From Carettochelys insculpta (lineage: Eukaryota > Chordata > Testudines > Carettochelyidae): a DNA stretch of 64,000 bases. This document shows, in pieces, positions 48,637 to 60,030 of this stretch. Within the stretch, counting starts at the first letter, position 1, and each line of letters opens with the position of its first letter. The stretch is taken from positions 46,370,001 to 46,434,000 of the forward strand of contig NC_134147.1 of assembly GCF_033958435.1 (NCBI RefSeq), in the 5' to 3' direction. The position numbers and the translations under genes are program-made. The notes under the pieces are model-generated. The model saw only the letters and a program-made list of their open reading frames with translations. It was not told the DNA's origin and did not search any database.

Positions 48637-48762
48637 CTCTGATGAAACAGGTCTTTGCTCACGAAAGATTATGCTCCAAAATGTTAGTCTATGAAGTGCC
48701 AAAGGACTTCTCGTTTTTGCAGACACGGACTAACACGACTACCTCTCTGATACTTGCAACCA
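48637..48762 (+). mobile_element. Penelope-like terminal unit with CTGATGA and GAAA boxes
   Basis: CTGATGA at 48639-48645 and GAAA at 48663-48666 are both intact, followed by 'gattatgctccaaaatgtta' and then 'gtctatgaagtgccaaagga' and the end 'cggactaacacgactacctc'. The intervening stem is weakened: the 5' side reads 'acaggt' where the related copies need a GTGGGT that pairs with GCCCAC. The boxes and spacing are like a hammerhead-type core. Confidence 0.65.
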
Positions 48763-51008
48763 TGACAGAAAGTTTCATTTAAATCCCTACTGGGTGAAGG
48801 GAGGGGAGAGAGAAAGGGAAGGACAAATGTGATTTGAAAACAGACTTCTGGCCTGGGCTTAAACCTTCACCATTTAAAAGCCATGGATCTGAACACAAGA
48901 GGTTGGTCACTGTTCAAGACTCTTGCATCATTATTGATGAAGACAGAGTCCGAATGCAGCATAAGTTGAGGACATTTCACAGGGAGAAAGCACACGATAA
49001 GCAGATCCCCTAGCATAAGTGGAGGACAGCTTCTGACTTTAAAAATACACCTTTCGAGCAACAAGCCACAACCACTGATGTGGCTGAGGATAAGCAGCAG
49101 CCGAAACACGGGGGCAGTGAACTGAATGTAGACAGGATCTTAGATTTCTCAGGAATGTAAGTGGCTCTGTTAGACTTGTGCCAAATATTACTTCTGTGTT
49201 TTTCTGTGGGATCTGCTGTTCTTGTGCTTCCTTCTGCTCTAATGACAGCCCAGCACTTAGAATGGAAATATTCATGCCCTGTTCTGGTGGTTGGTGTGCA
49301 CTCTGCATCCCAGACTGAAATTAGCGACATTCAGAAAGACTCCTGACTCATGTATGTCAGTATGGGCCGATCTGTTACTCTTATATGGGTTCCATTCAAT
49401 TCCGTTCTCTGCAATGATGACTGAGGCATGTTAATGCCCCCCTACTATACCAATGGATGTCGGATAATACTCAGAGGTTTAATTCAGGTCCAACTGACTT
49501 TGTGACAGACAGTCTAAAAAGTGACAGTCTTTTGCATCTGCAGTGAGAGATCAGTTTTGCCAGGAAAGCCATTACATTCACTATTTAGATTTCAAAGATA
49601 TGGTGAGTAATGCAAGGTGTTTGCCTTGATCTAGTTCTGCAATAGATTATTCCTCTAGTCATACATTCTTTTTACCATCTGAGGGGAAGAAATCTCGAAT
49701 TAATCCTGTTACCCTTCTCCAAGATGGCAATCCATACTTAGAAAGGTTTCAGGATATCTTGTGTTTCACAGGACTAGCCAATAGGAAAAAATCCCTCCAC
49801 CAACACCTTCTGTCAAACTTCAAGTGGTGGAAAGCTTTGCTGCCAGTATTCTTAAAAATACTTTTTTTTTTTTTTAACCTTTTACTATTATGTTCAACTA
49901 TTGCATTGGCTTTCCTAGTTTGTCTCCTACTACATTCTGAATGACTGTATTCATAATGAAAGCTCTCACCTAGTTGATTCCACTATACTTCAGTGACCAG
50001 TCGAACTCCGACAGTACAGGTTGTTCAGTATCTCCTGAGCATAAAGTCAAGACTTTTGGGGTTTAAAAGTGTTCCACTCTTTTGCGAGGCCTATAATATT
50101 GTCGAGGAGGAGTAGGGTTGGTATTTCATTAGTGTTTCAAGTACAAAAGAGCTTTGGTCAAGTTAAGAAAACCCCGCATACAAGGGGAGACTTAGGAGCA
50201 AAATTGTTCTTTCAGTTGTGCGAACTCAGGCAAACCCACAGTGCCCAGTTGTGGGATTGCCAGTGCAGAACTAGCCTCAAAAAGCTGTGATGCATAGGAT
50301 GGAGACAGTGAATGTAAATATGGTTTTACGTCAGCCACTGCAAAGCCCGTCTCACCCCTTGCATTACCCATGTTGCATTATTTTACTGCAGAGTGTAACC
50401 ATAACTGTATATAAGCATTAGAATTTCATCCCTGTTTTGATAATTGCATGATAACCCATTTAATAATTCATGCCTGATCCCCTTTACAGCCAGCAAAGAG
50501 TACTTCCACTTGTTAAGCATTACAGGAGAAGTGAAGTTTAGAGGTTAATCAGCTTCAGAGACGTGACAAGTCAAACCAAGCATTTGGGTTTTTTTTTTTA
50601 ATTTCATCTTTCTGAAATAAAATTCCTTTTGTGATCTCCCTCAAACTTTCAACAATGTGGAACCGGAGCTGAAATGAGGCATGTAGACCATGTGATGAAT
50701 TGGTATGGTTTCATAAACTCAATCTGGGGGTAGGGACATTAGATGTTTTATGTAATTAAAGCTGAAGCCATTTTTTTTTTTTAAACTACACACCTGTACT
50801 TTCTTCCCTCCCCCCTCCAAAAACTAACAGTTGCTGTACATTTACCGGGCACAAAACACAACTGAGTGACAGGTATCTATTGCAGATGAAGGCTCTTTTT
50901 CGAGTTATGCAACACTTAGCAATGACTGATTTCATGTATTTCAAACTATTTAAGTGTGTAAGAAAAATGTGTTGGGTTGGGAATTTAAACTAACTAAATA
51001 TAACTTGA
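48763..51008. other. No recognised feature
   Basis: About 2.2 kb without a recognisable element. The overlapping minus-strand frames at 49010-49330 show no domain. Short T runs occur near 49861 and 50590. Confidence 0.4.
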
Positions 51009-51010
51009 AT

Positions 51011-51095
51011 CTGAAGAAGTGGATCTTATCTACGAAAGCTCATGACCTAATAAATAAATTTACTGGTCTTTAAGGTGCTACAGGACTACTTGATA
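51011..51095 (+). mobile_element. Penelope-like terminal unit with complete hairpin and boxes
   Basis: CTGAAGA (51011-51017), then stem halves GTGGAT (51019-51024) and ATCTAC (51028-51033), then GAAA (51034-51037) and 'gctcatgacctaataaataa'. The halves pair along all six positions, one as G-U, even though their sequence differs from the GTGGG/CCCAC of the copy at 4415-4429. The unit ends in 'ctttaaggtgctacaggact'. Confidence 0.68.
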
Positions 51096-52527
51096 TTTGT
51101 CAATACAAGTGTACATTTAAAAGATGGTATAAGAATTTTTGGTATGTTTTCATCTTCAGAGAGATCGAGAAGATAGTTGTTATAAAATAGTACTTTCACA
51201 TGAAGGGTAAAAATAATTAGCGAGACTCCATTTTTCATGTCAAGAAATACTGAAAGTGTCTGACCACCTTATTAACTAGCAACGTGCCAATATTTAAATG
51301 TTAAGGAGAAAAATAATTCCACTGAGAACATGTATGAATCTCAAAGTAAATTTAATGTTAAATATGAATATGAACAATTTCAAAATATACCTTTGCATAA
51401 AGTTAAATCCTTGGCGTGCTACCACTCCAGCAAAACTAGCCACACTGTTCAAACCAACTAGCCACACTCAACCGGCTAAACTGCCATATGTCTTCACATG
51501 GAGCATGTCTTCACTTCATATCTCACTGTGGAAGACTGTGTCGAGCCTTTAATCTTGTACGCATCTAGGAGCAGAGTGTCATATTTTATGTGAAGTTCCA
51601 TGAACAATTATGGGACCATGTAAACTCTTTAAACGTGTCTAATAAAAATTTAGTATTCATTTATATCTTGGTGTTTCATCATGTAATTGGCATCAAAGCC
51701 TTAACTTTCTGTTAATAAATCATAATGTATAATACCTTGCTGCCAAGTGTACTTTGAATAACCAGACTTGGAAGGAGTCATTAATAAAAGAACCAAAGAA
51801 AAGTTTTTAATAAACCTCAGCACAGGAATAAGAAAAGTTTTAAAACTTCTCTCTTGAAAATACTAATATTCAAAGCCCTAAATACACATTCAAAACTAGG
51901 CCAATTTATATTTAGTATACACCAAATAAATATCCTGTCAATTTTGTGTGCAAGAACAAAGCTTTATATTCTGGCTTATACTTCAGATGAAGAGATTGGG
52001 TGGTAGAGCCAATCCAAAAAGATTTCAGAAGATCATTTGTGATTTTTCTTTTGAGATCTCGATCAGTTTCAAGTAAAATACCAATATCCAAAGACAAGCC
52101 ATAACAAAACCTTTGACAGCTCCTCTCAATGCTTTAAGAAAAAAAGTCAAATTACCAGTTTGGCAAAATTATACCTTTTCCCCTTTTGGAAAACCACGAT
52201 GAGTAAAAAAGAGCTCATCTTTACTCAAGCTGTATTGTCAACCTGAAGTGTCATGTGCATGACAGTTGCCTGTTGCTGAGAGAAGATGCTTTCCATTAGA
52301 GTCACTACTTAGTTCTTAGCTGTTAGTTTGTCTGAAATAAGTATCTGACCTGCTAATAATCAAGCAGTGTCAATCCTTCTACTCAGGGGTGTGCACAAGG
52401 GGTAGGGAAGACAAGCACGAGCATGCGTAGCCCAAGAGTTCTCCACCAGCACCCCCAGCTTCTGCCTCAACCCTGCCCCCCACCCCAAGCCCTTCCTTCC
52501 CCCTTTCTGCCAGGGTGGGAGTCAGAC
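51096..52527. other. No recognised feature
   Basis: AT-rich sequence without gene signatures. Confidence 0.4.
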
Positions 52528-52821
52528 TGAGGCTATGTCTACACTTACCAGGAAGCTCAACGGCTGTTACACAGTTTTAGGTATGCCAACTGTGCACCTA
52601 AAATCAATTTTGCAGCCATCGACATTGGTCCCTGTCCTCACTGCAGAATGTCCACAGGAGAGCTCCTCCCACCAACATTCCCTAATCCTTGCAGCTCACA
52701 AGGAGTTCCGGGTTCAACACTGATCCTGGAACACGCCACTTCACGAATGCTCAAAGTGGTGGCCTGGAAGATCAAACCTAAGCATTTGATCTTTGGCGGC
52801 TAGTGCAGACCTAGCCTGAGC
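52528..52821. mobile_element. Miniature DNA transposon with CTATGTCTACACT ends
   Basis: The left end 'tgaggctatgtctacactt' and the reversed right end 'ctcaggctaggtctgcacta' form a terminal inverted repeat with few mismatches. The 294-bp interior contains 'cctaaaatcaattttgca' and 'ctcctcccaccaacattccc' and no ORF of note. Confidence 0.6.
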
Positions 52822-53378
52822 AGAGATCAAGGGCCACTGCTGGGGAAGGCTCTGCAGCTTAGTGCTCCCATTGAACCCCACTACATGGCATCCAATGCAG
52901 AGAAGCCAGGCTAGTAGGACAGCTCTGCCAGATGGAATGCTGGGCAGCCTGCCCAATCCCATCCCTCCTTCCCTGGCAGCATTTGGAGCCAGCCAGGGTG
53001 CACAGAAGGAAGCTCGGGACAATGCAGGGGCTGGGGGAGGGCAGGAGGCCCTTGGTTTAATGTTCAGTGCAGTCAGTGGAACTGTCATAGTATTACTGAG
53101 GACGTCGCTGAGGAAACAAAAAAAAGTCTTTTGTTGTGCCTGTTTCATTGTACACACCTGAACATGCAGATGATCGCTATCCGCAGGGATGTGATATCAA
53201 AAGACCTAGTATTCCTTCTCCAGTGACTGCTCAGACAGAAGCACAACTGTCAGAACTAGCACTGCAGAGAGAAGTAGAGCTCGTCCACAGGTTTCAACTA
53301 ACAAGCAAGAGGGTCAGGAGGACCAATGTGCACAACTGCCCACTAAGCGGGTGAAAGACAAGCACAGCAGCGTAAGAG
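52822..53378. other. No recognised feature
   Basis: Overlapping frames at 52741-53157 (minus) and 52862-53161 (plus) occupy the same DNA and show no domain. Confidence 0.4.
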
Positions 53379-53379
53379 A

Positions 53380-53500
53380 GAGACTCCTTGTTTCTCGTCC
53401 TGGCTTTGACAAATTCCCTCTGTGATCCTGAGCAAGTTGATGCCTTCTGGCTGAAGTCACCCCAATATTTAAAAATGAGACCATCACTTATCTGCTTCCC
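53380..53500 (+). repeat. MIR/CORE-SINE fragment
   Basis: 'ctcgtcctggctttgacaaa', 'ttccctctgtgatcctgagc' and 'aagttgatgcc' follow the order of a MIR CORE, then 'atttaaaaatgaga' the tail. Confidence 0.55.
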
Positions 53501-55134
53501 AAAGGCAGTATTTTGAATAGTCTTTGCAAGCGTGTGTATTGTTTCTTATCTGAAATAAGAATCTGTTCTTTCTACAATATCTTTCCAAGTTCATAGTTAG
53601 TTTTGTTCCCATCACCATGAAATGCTGTTTCCTGATACAACATCTCAGTTTGTGGCTTAGAAACTTTTACATTAGCCACTGAAGTGCAAGAACAGGTGGA
53701 TTTGACGTTGCTTTGTACCAGAAGCTGTGATGAGAGACAGGAGATGAGTTTCAGGAAATGCTTTACAGTCCTTTGTTCCACAGGATCACTGGTTTATTAG
53801 CTTCATCCAATGAATTTTGCTTTGTCTCATTTACACTTAAATGGTTTCAAATTCCATCTTATAAACAAAGCCCTGTCTGCTGTGATTCAGAGCTGAAAGT
53901 CTGCTTCAACAAGAAGGGTGTGACAAAGTTCAAGCTTAACCTACACACGGCCTCACTTTTTGTAAATTATTTACCATCCGTTCACAGTACAGCGTGTTTC
54001 AACTAAGGCGATTCAGCTATCCATACCAAGAGTTGCAAGTGGAAAAGCACAGTCAGACCGATATTGGACTACGCGAGGTTTGAAGAAGGACAGTAAGTAG
54101 GTAAGGACAGAATTATATAGCACTGTCAAAGTCATGACTAGAAGGGTTAATCTGATACAAGCCACGATGAGAAGCCTACTGAGGGACTCAAGGAGAGGGA
54201 TTCTACACAGAAAAAAAAAAAAGGTGGTAAATGGCAGCATGGACTAATTCGGTTTGTTTGGGAAGCCAAAGGGGAAGATATGGTAATCTAAGTAGGAGCC
54301 TGAACAAGAAAGTTGACTATGATGGTTAAGATTCAGAGGAGAATGAAACAGACAGATTTGGACTGGACAGGAGGGGAGACAAGAGAAAGGGGGAAAAATA
54401 TTACATAGTCCCCAGACTGTAGCCCAAGTGATGTCACAAATAAAGGCTGTGCCCATGTCCAGTTTATGCTGACAAAACATCCAACAGGAGACAGACAGAC
54501 AAGATGAGATTCAGGATAGGACATGAGGAGATAATTTAGTGCGTGGGGGGGGGGGGAGCGAGGTTTTTTTCAAGTCATCCACATGGAGACTGATCAGACT
54601 ATTGGTCAAGCCATGTGGATCATACAACTACTTAACGAAAAGGTGTAAATGGAGAGGAGCAAAGGGCTAATGACAGAACTTATAAAGCCAACCCCAGACT
54701 GTGGAAGAGGAGAGGACCCACGGGGAAGTTGGGGAAGAGGTCAGATAGGAGGAGAACCAAGAGAGGGAAGTAACTCAAAAGGCCAATGAAGCTAATATGT
54801 CAAGGGGGGCACTGGCCACGCACCTCTGCATGCAATACAGGTAAACAGTGAGGTTACCAACTGACATGGGAATTATTGAGCAATATTCAATGACTAGATA
54901 TGCAAGCAGTCAGATTAAATTAGCCAACAGTCCCTTCTGACCTTCAAACCTACAAAAACCCAACCACACTGGTAGCAGTTCCCTCCCGACCTTGAGCAAA
55001 ATCCAGATACCATTTCTCGAAGAGTCACCTGAGCTCCCTGTGCATAGCTGTGGTGTGCATGGTCCCTAACAGTAACGCCGCAGCAATAGATTATCACCCC
55101 CAGAACAGACACTTGTATGCAGTTTATTAATATG
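53501..55134. other. No recognised feature
   Basis: Unique sequence. A run of 12 G lies at 54545-54556 and a run of A near 54210. Confidence 0.4.
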
Positions 55135-56248
55135 CCGCCAATGGCCCATTTAGCCCAATATCTTGTGCTGTGACAGAGTCCTGTGCCAGCTGCTTCAGAG
55201 GGAATCAGCAGAATGGGGAAATTTGCTGCATAATCCATCCGTCATCCAGTTTCTACTTCTAGGAGTCATCAGCATAGGGAAAACCAGAATATTGAGATGT
55301 CTCGCTGACCATCTTGGCTAACACCACTGAGGGGTCTAACCATCAGGACCTTATCTAATTCTTTTTCTAATTGCAGTTATTCTTTTGGCCTTCACAACAT
55401 CCCTTCTCAGTGAGTTCCACAGGTGGACAGAGTGTTGTAGGAAGTAATACTTCCTTCTATTTTGTTTTAAATCTTCTGCGTATTAATTTAATTGGGTGAC
55501 CTGTAGTTCTTTTGTTATAAGAAGGGGTAACATTTCCTTATTCACTTCCTCCATACCATTTAGGGTTTTATTCCTCCACCACCCCCACAGTCGCTGTTCT
55601 AAAGCTGAACAATCCAACTCTTCGTATGGAAGCTGTTCCATATCATAAATCAGTTTTGTTGTCTCTGTACTTTTTCCAATTCATTTTTCAGATGGAGTGA
55701 ACAGAACTGCTCATGAAATTCTAGATGTGGGCATACTATGGATTTATGCGGTGGCAGTATGATATTTACTATCTTATTTATCTCTCTCCTATTGGTTCCC
55801 GATAGCCTTAAGTGTGTCTGATTTCTGCTATATATGGAGCGGATGTTTTCAGAGAACTATCTACAATGACTCCTTGATCTTTAGTGAAAGTGCCTCATTC
55901 AGTCCCACTATTTGTACATATAATTGGGCTTATGTTTTCCAAAGTGCATTACTTTACATGGCATCTTGTCTGCCATTTCCTTTCCCAGTCATCCATTTTT
56001 GTGAGATTCTTTAACTCTTCGGTCAGCTTTCAAGTTAAACTTGAGTACTGTTGTATCACCAGCCAACCCCTTTCTCCAGCTTATTTATAAACACATTGAA
56101 CAGCATTAGTCCCAGTATAGAGCCTTGAAGAACCATGCCATTTATCTCCATTGTGATAAGACAACATTCACTATTACCTTTTGTTCATATCCATTAACTA
56201 GTAACTGACCATATGAGGACCTCTTATCCCCTGAATCCTTACCCGGCC

Positions 56249-56340
56249 AAAAGGCTTTCTGAAAGTCCAAATACACCATATCCCAGGATCACATTTGTCC
56301 ACATATTTGCTGACCTCACAGAGTTGTAGATGATTGGTGA
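56249..56340 (-). pseudogene. L3-type RT relic
   Basis: On the minus strand the segment reads 'YKGQSCLTNHLQLCEVSKYV' leading, across a frameshift, to 'DMVYLDFQKAF', the RT motif A with its catalytic Asp. The remainder of the RT to the 3' side is not open. It is a relic. Confidence 0.7.
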
Positions 56341-57765
56341 GACAAGATTGCCCTTTATAAAAGCTGTGTTGATTCTTCCCCCTACCTGCACGTTATCTTC
56401 ATCTTATGTGTCTGACAATTCAGTTCTTTACTAGAGTTTCAACAAAATTTGCCAGGTACTCAGGTTAGGTTTCAGAGGCCAGTTAAGCTTTTTTATACAA
56501 ATCAGCACTACATTAGGCAACCTCCAGTCATCTGGAACAGAGGCTGATTTAAGCAGTAGGTCATGTACCACAGATGTTAGCTCTGCAATTTCATTCTTGA
56601 ATTCCTTCAGAACTCTTGGGTGAAGACCATCTGGCCTGGTGACTTATTCCTGTTTAATTTATCAATTTGTTCCAAAACCTCCTCTAGTGACACCTCAATC
56701 TGGGACAATTCCTCAAACTCGTCACCTAAAAAGAATGGTTCAGGTGTGAAGTCTCCCTCACATTCACTGCAGGGAAGATGGAGGTAAATAATTCATTTAG
56801 CTTCTCTGCAATGGCATTATCTTCCCCAGTGTGCCTTTCACACCTACGTCTCCCAGAGGTTCCACTGACTTTTTGGCAGGCTTCCAACTTCTGATATACT
56901 TAAATCTGAAGAGCAACCAGAAAAGACACACATACCAGTAAATGTTCTCTCTCAGCCTGCCTAACTCCATTTTTACATTTGATTTGCCAGAGTGTATACT
57001 CCTACTTTCCACCAGGGGACATGACATCCAATTTTCAAAGGTTATCTTTTTATCTTTGATCTGATCTTTTTATCTCTGTTGTTGAACTATAAGAGCATTT
57101 TTGATCCTCTTATTTATAATTATTTGGGGGTGCACACAGTTTGAGCCTCTGTTATGGCTTTTTAAGAAGTGTTTCCATGAAGCTTGAAGGCATTTTACTC
57201 GTGACTCTTCCTTTTAACTCACTGCCTCATTTTTGTCTAGTTCCCCTTTTTAAATTAAATGCAACTGCAAGGAGTTTCTTTTGACATTTTCTCCTTTACA
57301 GGGATGTTTATATTTAATTATATTATTGTCATTAATATCAAACAATTCATCTACAATCTCCACTTGGATCAGACCTTGTATGCCAAAGTCCAAATCAAGA
57401 ATTGCCCTGCACCCCCTCTTGTGGGTTTCAGGACTAGGTGCTCCAGGAGTTGTTAGTAGTGTCTAGAATTTTTCTGTGCATCCCATCCTGAAGTGAAACA
57501 TACCCAGCCAGTAAAGGGATAGTTGAAATCCCTCATTATACTGGGCTTTGGTTTTGCAGCCTCTCTAATCAGCATCACTGTACTCTTATTCCGGCAGGGA
57601 ACGCTGCTGGACAAGAGAATGCTGGGCTAGAGACGTATTAAATGGCATATTGATCCTTGGTGATTCCATGGTACAGTTCAATTCATTTAAGCATTTTATC
57701 CTTTGACTATGCTTTCTTGCACATATTGTGCCATTCCTCCATCAGCACTACTTACCGTGCCATTT

Positions 57766-57935
57766 CTACACACCTCTTTCCTTGGTATCACGTGTCCCAT
57801 TGATTACCGTTACTTTGCCAAGTTCAGTGATGCCTATTACATCAATATCCTCATTTAATACCTGGCACTCAAGTTCATCTGTCTTAGTATTTAGACTTCT
57901 TGCATTTGGGTACCAGCACTTACAAAATTTGCCAG
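57766..57935 (-). pseudogene. L3-type endonuclease start, relic
   Basis: The frame reads 'CWYPNARSLNTKTDELECQV' and 'DIDVIGITEL', the N-terminal strand and helix of the apurinic-type endonuclease of CR1/L3 elements: the Asn of 'NARS' and the Glu of 'ITE' are conserved metal-site residues. The frame is interrupted downstream. Confidence 0.75.
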
Positions 57936-57937
57936 TA

Positions 57938-58354
57938 CAGTAATCCCCTGGTACACACGATTTTGATTTAATGAACATTTAATGTGAGTTAAATGCAAAT
58001 TGAAAGCACTCCAGCCCCAGGCTCCACCAGCTGGGGGAAGAAGGGAAGAAGCCCCATGGCAGCAGCTGTCTGCCCCCCTGGCCCCCAGCTGGGGGAGACA
58101 GGCAGGTAGAGAGCTGCTGTGGTGTGGTTTCTCCCAGCTGTGGGAAACCACACCCCTGCAGGTGTCTGTCCCCTGGCTTCCCCCCACTGGGGGAAGCTGG
58201 ACAGGCAGACAGCTGCGCCTGGCTCCCACGGTGGCAGGGAGCTGGGAACCTTGTGCTCCACAGCTCCCCTCCACTTGCTACAGCCAGGAAACTGACCAGG
58301 GCTGGTGCCCTCCTTCAGTTTCCTGACTCCCCTGTGTTATACAGGAGTCTACTG
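57938..58354. mobile_element. Tigger-like MITE nested in the L3 element
   Basis: Left end CAGTAATCCCCTGGTACACA, reversed right end CAGTAGACTCCTGTATAACA, with TA on both sides (57936-57937 and 58355-58356). The interior carries 'cagctgggggaag' type repeats in both orientations. It is distinct in sequence from the CAGGTTGAAC family. Confidence 0.6.
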
Positions 58355-58645
58355 TATTTCGTTGTCTGCCTCTGTGTGATAGAATTCTATGGGACTCTTT
58401 TGACTGTTTCTCTTCCATTCCTATCTACCTGTATCCTCATCTGTATTATGATATAGACTATCCCCTTTAATAAATCCTGCCCTAAACGGTGTATCTGTCC
58501 AAACTGTGCTCCTCTGCAACTGTTGGCCTTCCTCCCCAACATTTTTTATTTTACATACCAGCCATCTGCTTTCCTTTTGGTTTAGGTGCAGCCCATCTTT
58601 CCTGCATAGACTCCTACTCCTTCCATCAAGAATTGTCCCATTTTC

Positions 58646-58951
58646 TCAAACTGAAACCCCTCTTCCAAACCCTGCAGTCTCATCCATCCTCTGAGATCCT
58701 GCACTTCTGCCTGTCTTAACAGCTCTCAGCATGAAAACGAGAAGCATTTTCGAAACTGCCACAGTTGAGGGTCGGGATGTGAATCTCTTACCTAGTTGCC
58801 TGTATTTGGCCTCCAGGACTTTTTTCCTGCTTTTCACTATTTCACTGGTATCTACATGCACTCCCACACTGGCCTCCAGCACGTCACCACATATGACTGA
58901 ATCTAGATATCTTAAGGTGGCAACATTTCCACCCAGCAGGCAATTCACCAT
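58646..58951 (-). pseudogene. L3-type ORF1 esterase-domain relic
   Basis: The 101-codon minus frame includes 'VGVHVDTSEIVKSRKKVLEA' and 'KYRQLGKR' followed by 'VAVSKMLLV'. CR1/L3 ORF1 proteins carry an SGNH-type esterase domain with a 'vhVGTND' block followed by a 'k...L..k' helix and 'v.fS.llPv'. The Gly and Asn of that block read Asp and Ser here. Only part of the domain remains. Confidence 0.7.
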
Positions 58952-58997
58952 GTGGTTCTTCCAAACCAGCTATTTCTAATAATTGAATCTGCATTTG

Positions 58998-59302
58998 CTG
59001 TGGGTTGAATGTCTCAAGTCCAGCACACTCTCATCTGGCAACATCCGCAATCTGGCATGATTTTAGTTAGCTGAATGACCAAGTATCTATGGGTCCCATA
59101 AAGTTTGTTTACAGCTACAAGTCCTGGCACCTCTCTATTCTATCATTTAGCTGTAACTTCCCCCCTAAATGTATTTTAAGAGCCCACGAAGCAGTGGAAG
59201 TGTAGGAAGGCTGCTAGACAATACTGACCTCCCACAGTCTGGCAAATTTTCTCATTCAGCACATCAGGTGCCAAGGGTGCCAGACTTGAGAGGTTAAGTC
59301 TG
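58998..59302 (+). mobile_element. Tigger-like miniature DNA transposon, copy 4
   Basis: Same family and orientation as 31242-31550, sharing 'tggcatgattttagttagct', 'tttagctgtaact', 'ttttaagagccca' and the end 'gccagacttgagaggttaag'. It lies between the L3 element and the CR1 copy. Confidence 0.65.
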
Positions 59303-59317
59303 TATTACACTTTTCAC

Positions 59318-60030
59318 ACCTACAGAATGGGAAGCCACTGTCTAGGAAGGAGTATTGCACAAAGAGATCTAGGGCTCGTAGTAGACTACAAGCTAAATAT
59401 GAGTCAATGGTGTGATGCTGTTGCAAAAAACACAAAAAAACCCATGATTCTGGGATGCATTAACAGGTGTGTTGTGAGCAAGACACAAGAAGTCATTCTT
59501 CCCCTCTACTCTCAGTTGGAGCACTGTGTCCATTTCTGGGCACTGAAGTTCAAAAAAGATGTGGAGAAATTGGAAAGGGTCCAGAAAAGAGCAAAAAGAA
59601 TAATCAAAGATCTAGAGAATGTGACCTGTGAAAAAAGACTGAAATAATTGGGCTTGTTTGGCTTAGAAAAGAGAAGATTGAGGGGAGACATGATAGCAGT
59701 TTTCAGGTATCTAAAAGGGTGTCATAAGGAGGAGGGAGAAAACTTGTTCTTCTTGGCCTCTGAGGATAGAACAAGAAGCAACGGGCTTAAACTGCAGCAA
59801 GGGAGGTTTAGGTTGGACATTAGGAAAAGTTCCTAACTGTCAGGGTTGTCAAACACTGGAATAAATTGCCTAGGGAGGTTGTGGAATCTCTATCTCTGGA
59901 GATATTTAAGAACAGGTTACATAAATGTCCATCAGGGATTGTCTAGACAGTACTTGGTCCTGCCATGAAGGCAGGGGACTGGACTTTGACCTCTCAAGGT
60001 CCCTTCCAGTCCTAGTATTCTATGATTCTT
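59318..60030 (+). mobile_element. CR1 retrotransposon, 3' fragment
   Basis: Starts within the RT/C-terminal boundary ('gggaagccactgtctagga') and ends at the CR1 terminus 'tattctatgattctt'. Very similar to 21902-22600 on the other strand. Confidence 0.9.
59327..59836 (+). pseudogene. CR1 ORF2 C-terminal fragment with one stop
   Basis: The frame reads '[16 protein letters not shown]', '[19 protein letters not shown]', then a stop at 59645-59647, then continues in the same frame with '[20 protein letters not shown]' and '[15 protein letters not shown]'. A one-base loss near 59828 shifts the frame afterwards. Confidence 0.88.

Larger units (their letters stand above)
55135..58985 (-). mobile_element. 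CR1/L3-type LINE, near full layout but dead
   Basis: Minus-strand element that retains, from 5' to 3', an ORF1 remnant (58646-58951), the start of an endonuclease (57766-57935), RT fragments (motif A around 56249-56282) and a 3' region (55135-55440) with blocks also found at 21030-21190. A Tigger-like MITE at 57938-58354 splits ORF1 from the endonuclease. It differs from the ATTCTATG CR1 group and is much more decayed, so it is older. Confidence 0.75.
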
